Below are positions 7,440-9,170 of a stretch of DNA of 9,170 bases, one piece after another; position 1 is the first letter of the stretch; every line of letters begins with the position of its first letter. The stretch comes from an uncultured Lachnospiraceae bacterium (GTDB taxonomy: Bacteria; Bacillota_A; Clostridia; Lachnospirales; Lachnospiraceae). The DNA is taken from contig CAMWMM010000169.1 in the NCBI GenBank assembly GCA_947175285.1, positions 1-9,170 on the forward strand, given 5' to 3'. Position numbers and translations under genes: made by a program. The notes below the pieces were generated by a model. The model was not told the DNA's origin. It saw only the letters and a list, made by a program, of their open reading frames with translations, and searched no databases.

Positions 7440-7807
7440 CCCTCTCCCCCTTCTTCGTATTCCTCAATCAATTTTTTTAACTCTTCCACTTCCTGTCCGC
7501 TCAACTTCTTTCTTCTCGAAAAAGCGAGCAGAAACTGCGGCAGGGAACCGTTAAAATTTTCATTTAAAAACTCCTCTCCCTGTGCCGCCTGAAATTCTTC
7601 CTTAGAAATCAGCACACTAACCGTACCTCCCTGATTGGCAAAAATTCCTCTCTCACACAGTCTTTTCAACATCGTATAGGAAGTCGTCCTCTTCCATCCG
7701 AAAGCTTCCTCACATAATTTAGCAAGCGCTCCCGATGCAATCGGTGCCTGCTCCCAAATCATATCCGCAAATCGTTGTTCCATTTCTCCTAATTTGTACG
7801 GTTCCAT
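7436..7807 (-). CDS. blaI: BlaI/MecI-family transcriptional repressor
   Basis: A 123-residue repressor of the usual family length. Residues ~5-70 form the winged helix: EMEQRFADMIWEQAPIASGA is the opening helix pattern, the recognition region is GWKRTTSYTMLKRLCERG, and the wing follows. Residues ~75-120 form the dimerisation arm. In staphylococcal BlaI/MecI the partner protease cuts between N101 and F102 of a LVLNF segment; the aligned segment here is FLLAFSRRKKLS, so the matching bond would be A95-F96. The start has GGGGGA five bases upstream. The gene is first in an operon with the M56 protease and lies just downstream of two palindromes that cover its own promoter, so it most likely represses itself. 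The symbol denotes the family; no beta-lactamase gene is nearby, so the physiological signal is probably different. Confidence 0.93.
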   Translation of the reverse strand: MEPYKLGEMEQRFADMIWEQAPIASGALAKLCEEAFGWKRTTSYTMLKRLCERGIFANQGGTVSVLISKEEFQAAQGEEFLNENFNGSLPQFLLAFSRRKKLSGQEVEELKKLIEEYEEGGEG

Positions 7808-7858
7808 TTTTATCCCCCATTCTTACTCAGCTTGCCGTTTTACAGGCGCATATGTTTA

Positions 7859-7877
7859 TGTCTAATGGCGTTAGACA
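7859..7877. promoter_or_regulatory. candidate BlaI operator O2 (at the transcription start)
   Basis: A perfect 19-bp palindrome, TGTCTAATGGCGTTAGACA, with 7-base arms and a 5-base centre. It lies over the predicted start of blaI transcription (about 7876) and the first transcribed bases. Its core differs at only one base from the reverse complement of the neighbouring palindrome at 7883-7901; the centres are 24 bp apart. Binding by BlaI is inferred from position and family behaviour. Confidence 0.78.
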
Positions 7878-7910
7878 ACCCTAGTCTAACACCATTAGAC
7901 TGGGGTTGTC
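7874..7910. repeat. 16-bp inverted repeat overlapping the operators
   Basis: Arms 7874-7889 and 7895-7910 are complementary over 16 positions with a single G-T wobble (7882/7902), around a 5-base centre at 7890-7894. It extends operator O1 outward through ACAACCC/GGGTTGT. A second, alternative pairing joins the two operators: 7860-7876 with 7884-7900, one mismatch, 7-base loop. The two structures exclude each other. Most of it lies at or upstream of the predicted blaI start, so a role as DNA recognition structure is more likely than an RNA hairpin for blaI. Confidence 0.7.
7883..7901. promoter_or_regulatory. candidate BlaI operator O1 (inside the core promoter)
   Basis: A 19-bp palindrome, AGTCTAACACCATTAGACT, with 7-base arms and a 5-base centre. 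It occupies the -10 element and most of the spacer of the blaI promoter, so bound repressor would exclude RNA polymerase. Both operators share the half-site GTCTAA/TTAGAC, unlike the TACA/TGTA half-site of staphylococcal and bacillary BlaI. Confidence 0.78.
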
Positions 7911-7912
7911 AA
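7883..7912 (-). promoter_or_regulatory. blaI-M56 operon promoter
   Basis: On the minus strand a perfect -35 TTGACA (7907-7912) is followed after 18 bases by TAGACT (7883-7888), preceded by TG-n as an extended -10. The start would fall near 7876, about 70 bases before the blaI ATG. The whole element is interlocked with the two operator palindromes, which explains the imperfect -10 sequence: it doubles as operator half-site. Confidence 0.68.
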
Positions 7913-8004
7913 TATTATTTTCTCTACAAAAAAAGCTTTCTTAAAAAGTCCGCTTCTGTTAATATACTACTATCCATAAAATTTTTACAGGTAAAGGACA
8001 GACA

Positions 8005-8502
8005 ATGAAATTAATTATTACTGATTTGGAAAACTTTAATGATATTATTAAGCACGTACAAGGCGAACACAAAATTATCAAACCTCAGGGGACTATCAAA
8101 CATTGTATCGGCTGTTTCGGCTGCTGGGTAAAAACGCCGGGACAGTGCGTCATCCACGACGGGTATGAAAATACAGGTATTGATATGAGCAAATGCACGG
8201 AACTGATTTTTATCAGCAAATGTTGTTACGGCAGCGTAAGCCCGTTTGTCAAAACAGTTCAGGACAGGGCAATCTCTTATATCCATCCGGATTTCGTCAT
8301 CCGGAAAGGAGAAATGCATCATAAACGCAGATATCAAAATATAATTTCACTTTCCGCACATTTTTACGGAGAAAATATTACGGACGCGGAAAAAGAAACC
8401 GCTAAAAATATTTTGAATGCAAATGCGGATAATTATGACGGAACCGTCAAGGGAATTCACTTTTATCAAACATTACAGGAATTGGAGAATATCGTCTTAT
8501 GA
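8005..8502 (+). CDS. flavodoxin-family protein with Cys cluster (iron-sulfur flavoprotein-like)
   Basis: A 165-residue protein of the flavodoxin/NADPH-dependent FMN reductase superfamily. The central hallmark is HCIGCFGCWVKTPGQCVIHD, placing cysteines at 34, 37, 40 and 48: C-x2-C-x2-C-x7-C, the pattern of archaeal/clostridial iron-sulfur flavoproteins (Isf) that hold a 4Fe-4S cluster. FISKCCYGSVSPFVKTVQDR (69-88) matches the second FMN-contacting loop of the family. Unusually, the N-terminal phosphate-binding loop (GSPR-like) is missing: the protein begins MKLIITDLENFNDII and is shorter than typical members (~190-210). The start has AAAGGA six bases before the ATG. A possible -10 TATACT lies at 7963-7968 with a poor -35. 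It overlaps the next gene by 4 bases (ATGA), so the two products probably act together. Function beyond redox is not assignable. Confidence 0.85.
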   Translation: MKLIITDLENFNDIIKHVQGEHKIIKPQGTIKHCIGCFGCWVKTPGQCVIHDGYENTGIDMSKCTELIFISKCCYGSVSPFVKTVQDRAISYIHPDFVIRKGEMHHKRRYQNIISLSAHFYGENITDAEKETAKNILNANADNYDGTVKGIHFYQTLQELENIVL

Positions 8503-9137
8503 AAATAGCACTGATAAACGGCAGCCCGAAAACAAAAGCCAGCGCAAGCAAAAGCCTGCTGGATGACTTAAAACATTATTTTCCGGAACAAACTCAAATC
8601 ATGGAATTTGCATTTCATACGCCCGAGTTTTCCCAAGACACCTTAAAGGAGCTTTATCAGGCTGACGCTTGGATATTCTCTTTTCCTCTTTATGTAGACG
8701 GTATTCCCGCGCACCTGCTCTCCTGTCTTGTCTGTCTGGATAAGGTAAAACAACAGGAAAAACCCGGAAAGGCAATCCATATATACGGTATTGTAAACTG
8801 CGGATTTTACGAGGGAATTCAGACAGAATACGCCTTACAGATATTACAGAACTGGTGTAACAAAACAGGATATCTCTGGGGCGGCGGTATCGGCGTGGGC
8901 GGCGGAGGCGGTCTGGCACAAATGCCGAAAACGGAATCCGGACACGGTCCAAGAGAACCGATTGACCACGCTCTTGCACTGCTCGCAGAAACAATTCTGG
9001 CATCCGATACTGCCGAAAACAGCTACGTCTCTGTGGCTTTTCCAAAATTTCTGTACAAAATGGGAGCACAGTTCGGATGGCGACAGTTGATTCGGGCAAA
9101 TGGCGGCAAGGCAAAGGATTTAGGAAAAAAGCTATAA
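8499..9137 (+). CDS. flavodoxin-family NAD(P)H-dependent oxidoreductase
   Basis: A 212-residue flavoprotein with the classic N-terminal fold: strand MKIALI, then phosphate loop NGSPKTKASAS (7-17) that would bind FMN. The second flavin loop is IFSFPLYVDGIPAHLLSCL (59-77), of the FPLY-dGiPa type seen in NADPH-dependent FMN reductases. A Gly-rich stretch (WGGGIGVGGGGGLAQM, 127-142) is in the position of the third flavin loop. The C-terminus is basic and amphipathic (FPKFLYKMGAQFGWRQLIRA), possibly membrane- or partner-contacting, which is inference. Start and stop of the pair overlap by ATGA, so it is coupled to the Cys-cluster protein. This partner has the P-loop the first protein lacks, and lacks its Cys cluster. 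No terminator appears in the 33 bases left, and the operon may continue. Confidence 0.87.
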   Translation: MKIALINGSPKTKASASKSLLDDLKHYFPEQTQIMEFAFHTPEFSQDTLKELYQADAWIFSFPLYVDGIPAHLLSCLVCLDKVKQQEKPGKAIHIYGIVNCGFYEGIQTEYALQILQNWCNKTGYLWGGGIGVGGGGGLAQMPKTESGHGPREPIDHALALLAETILASDTAENSYVSVAFPKFLYKMGAQFGWRQLIRANGGKAKDLGKKL

Positions 9138-9170
9138 AACCATCAGCAATGTACCAGCTCCAATTAAAAT

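Noticed and set aside
7926..7950. AAAGCTTT palindrome in the A/T-rich stretch before the flavoprotein genes
   Set aside because: It is short and low in complexity, with no match elsewhere in the window and no clear terminator or operator context.
8599..9114. 171-codon minus-strand frame opposite the second flavoprotein
   Set aside because: Arg/Pro-rich composition is typical of an antisense shadow; the plus-strand gene has clear FMN motifs.

Overview
The window looks like chromosomal DNA from an anaerobic Firmicute, most likely a Lachnospiraceae-type gut Clostridium. This is inferred from the moderately low GC content by eye, strong GGAGG-type ribosome binding sites, TTGACA/TATAAT promoters, and the gene families present (MATE exporter, GH28 pectinase, BlaI/M56 pair, Cys-motif flavoproteins). 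I could not run a database search, so the genus is not assigned. No rRNA, tRNA, CRISPR array, insertion sequence or phage gene is visible.

Layout: (1) 114-986 (+), an AraC-family regulator. (2) 1005-1672 (-), a two-gene unit: a PIN-domain protein followed by an overlapping 74-residue partner, converging on araC with only 18 bases between the stops. (3) 1785-4735 (-), a likely two-gene operon of an intracellular GH28 polygalacturonase-like enzyme and a MATE exporter. A strong promoter lies at 4824-4852, and an 11-bp hairpin sits in its 5' leader. (4) 4869-7807 (-), a blaI-blaR1-like operon: a BlaI-type repressor overlapping by 4 bases an 856-residue M56 metallopeptidase whose roughly 530-residue outer part is not a penicillin-binding domain. 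(5) 7859-7912, a compact control region with two nearly identical, oppositely oriented 19-bp operators laid over a perfect TTGACA promoter. (6) 8005-9137 (+), two overlapping flavodoxin-family genes transcribed away from blaI.

How they work together: the best-supported circuit is a self-repressing BlaI switch relieved by a membrane M56 protease that senses something other than beta-lactam. Whether the divergent flavoprotein pair belongs to that regulon is open; its start is about 100 bp beyond the operators and its own -10 lies outside them. The GH28 enzyme has no signal peptide, so it should act on imported oligogalacturonides in the cytoplasm. The downstream MATE gene is probably co-transcribed, but no shared substrate can be read from the sequence. 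The most unusual features are the operator architecture, the large unassigned sensor domain, and the toxin-first order of the PIN module.
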